Shown in pieces: positions 5,142 through 6,087 of a DNA stretch of 6,087 bases. The stretch comes from UMGS755 sp045602005 (GTDB taxonomy: Bacteria; Bacillota; Clostridia; UBA1381; UBA9506). The notes under the pieces were generated by a model. That model ran no database searches and was not told the origin of the DNA. It saw only the letters and a list, made by a program, of their open reading frames with translations. Every line of letters begins with the position of its first letter. The stretch's first letter is position 1. The stretch spans positions 1-6,087 of the forward strand of contig JAZSAS010000084.1 in assembly GCA_045602005.1 (NCBI GenBank). Reading direction: 5' to 3'. The position numbers and the translations under genes were made by a program.

Positions 5142-5777
5142 ATGATTCCAAGTAAAGAAGAATGGATAAAAGCATTAAATGACCGACACGGAATTGAGTT
5201 TCAGAAGAAAATATCATCCACAACTGTTGCTGTATGCGGTCTTGGTGGTCTTGGCTCAAACATAGCCACCTCACTTGCTCGTGCAGGCATAGGAAAACTC
5301 ATACTGATAGATTTTGACAAAATAGATATAACCAATCTTCACCGCCAACAATATAAGGCAAATCAGATTGGGTTATACAAGACAGAAGCTTTGCAGGATA
5401 ACTTAAAAGAAATAAATCCTTATATCGAAACTGAGATACATACGATTCGACTTGATGAAAACAATGCAAAGGATATGCTTTCGGATGCCGATATTATCTG
5501 TGAAGCATTTGACAACGCAGAGTGTAAAGCAATGCTGACAAATTTTGTCTTGGCGGAAATGCCGGATGAATATATTGTTGCTGCATCGGGAATGGCAGGC
5601 TTAGATAGTGCTAACTCAATAAAAACAAGAAAAGTTTCAAAACGGTTTTATCTTTGCGGTGATGAAGTGAGCGATGTAAAAGACGGAATCGGACTTGTAT
5701 CCACAAGAGTTACGCTTTGTGCTGCACATCAGGCACACATAGTTTTAAGAATTATAGCAAATGAATTTGAAGTATAG
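5142..5777 (+). CDS. thiF: ThiS adenylyltransferase ThiF, short family-2 type
   Basis: This 211-residue E1-like enzyme activates the C-terminal glycine of ThiS with ATP. The nucleotide-binding loop GLGGLGSN is at residues 33-40, followed by the acidic DFDKID (57-62), NLHRQ (65-69) with the conserved arginine R68, lysine K80 in GLYKTE, and D124 in EAFDN, all expected E1-family positions. Its length and lack of any CxxC zinc pair match the short clostridial ThiF rather than the longer E. coli-type ThiF and MoeB. Its cysteines are C32, C120, C128, C172 and C193; I cannot say whether any forms the ThiS-linked intermediate. The start is ATG 5142 with GGGAGG (5128-5133) upstream; an in-frame TTG at 5124 would lie inside the end of thiS. 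Position between thiS and thiG supports the assignment over other E1-like proteins. Confidence 0.92.
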   Translation: MIPSKEEWIKALNDRHGIEFQKKISSTTVAVCGLGGLGSNIATSLARAGIGKLILIDFDKIDITNLHRQQYKANQIGLYKTEALQDNLKEINPYIETEIHTIRLDENNAKDMLSDADIICEAFDNAECKAMLTNFVLAEMPDEYIVAASGMAGLDSANSIKTRKVSKRFYLCGDEVSDVKDGIGLVSTRVTLCAAHQAHIVLRIIANEFEV

Positions 5778-5793
5778 AAAGAAGGAAATGCAA

Positions 5794-6087
5794 ATGAACA
5801 GTGATAAACTTGTTATCGGCGGTCACGAATTTAATTCCCGTTTTATTTTAGGTTCGGGAAAATATTCTCTTAATCTAATTGAAGCTGCGGTAAAGGATGC
5901 AGGTGCGGAGATTATAACCCTTGCAGTCCACCGAGCAAACACAAAGGAACAAGAAAACATTTTAGATTTTATCCCAAAAGGAATTACCTTGCTTCCTAAC
6001 ACAAGCGGAGCAAGAAATGCTGAAGAAGCAGTAAGAATTGCTCGACTTGCCCGTGAGCTTGGATGCGGTAATTTTGTTAAGATTGAA
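5794..6087 (+). CDS. thiG: Thiazole synthase ThiG, N-terminal part cut by the window edge
   Basis: Only the first 98 codons are present and the frame is open to the right edge. ThiG condenses deoxyxylulose phosphate, dehydroglycine and ThiS thiocarboxylate into the thiazole ring of thiamine. Family motifs are ILGSGKY (18-24), ITLAVHR (41-47) and LPNTSGARNAEEAVRIARL (67-85). The last residues NFVKIE contain K96, the expected lysine that forms the Schiff base with deoxyxylulose phosphate. I chose ATG 5794, which has AAGGA seven bases upstream; an in-frame ATG at 5788 is only one base from that site. It follows thiF by 16 bases in the same operon. thiH would be expected next but is not in view. 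Confidence 0.93.
   Translation, partial: MNSDKLVIGGHEFNSRFILGSGKYSLNLIEAAVKDAGAEIITLAVHRANTKEQENILDFIPKGITLLPNTSGARNAEEAVRIARLARELGCGNFVKIE

Noticed and set aside
5788..5793. Earlier in-frame ATG for thiG
   Set aside because: Only one base separates it from the AAGGA ribosome binding site, while ATG 5794 has a seven-base gap.

Overview
The window looks like chromosomal DNA from a low-GC anaerobic Bacillota, probably a member of the Clostridia. The reasons are strong sigma-A-type promoters (two with TTGACA and 17-bp spacers), GGAGG-type ribosome binding sites, short U-tract terminators, an oxygen-sensitive class III ribonucleotide reductase, and a thiamine operon of the clostridial order thiS-thiF-thiG. 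No phage, transposase or CRISPR signal is visible. I cannot name the genus.

Layout. The left half is read on the minus strand and the right end on the plus strand; they diverge at about 4640-4760. Positions 1-135 hold no gene: AT-rich sequence, a weak inverted repeat and a plus-strand terminator-like hairpin for something outside the window. An elongator tRNA-Met gene (176-252, minus) follows, with its own consensus promoter (269-297) and terminator (136-174). Next come, all on the minus strand and listed here from left to right, trxB (456-1361), nrdD fused to a glutaredoxin-like domain (1372-3738), and nrdG (3893-4582). In the direction of transcription the order is nrdG, terminator, NrdR-box promoter, nrdD, trxB, terminator. 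On the plus strand a promoter at 4726-4754 leads into a TPP riboswitch (4771-4860) with an intrinsic terminator (4893-4921), then thiS, thiF and the first 98 codons of thiG, which runs off the right edge.

How the genes work together. NrdG is the radical-SAM activase that installs the glycyl radical on NrdD, which then reduces ribonucleoside triphosphates to deoxyribonucleotides without oxygen. This NrdD carries a C-terminal CPNC redoxin domain, and a thioredoxin-reductase-like flavoprotein lies 10 bp downstream, so the locus appears to encode its own electron path (flavoprotein to fused redoxin to NrdD) in place of formate. The flavoprotein has lost the HRRxxxR signature for NADPH, so its electron donor is an open question. 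The nrdD promoter carries two NrdR-type boxes exactly 32 bp apart, one of them between the -35 and -10 elements, which predicts repression by NrdR. The thi operon makes the thiazole part of thiamine (ThiS sulfur carrier, ThiF adenylyltransferase, ThiG thiazole synthase) and should be shut off by thiamine pyrophosphate.

The most notable points are the NrdR double operator, the NrdD-redoxin fusion coupled to trxB, and the altered pyridine-nucleotide site of TrxB. None is an entirely new system; together they form a coherent redoxin-dependent class III reductase locus.
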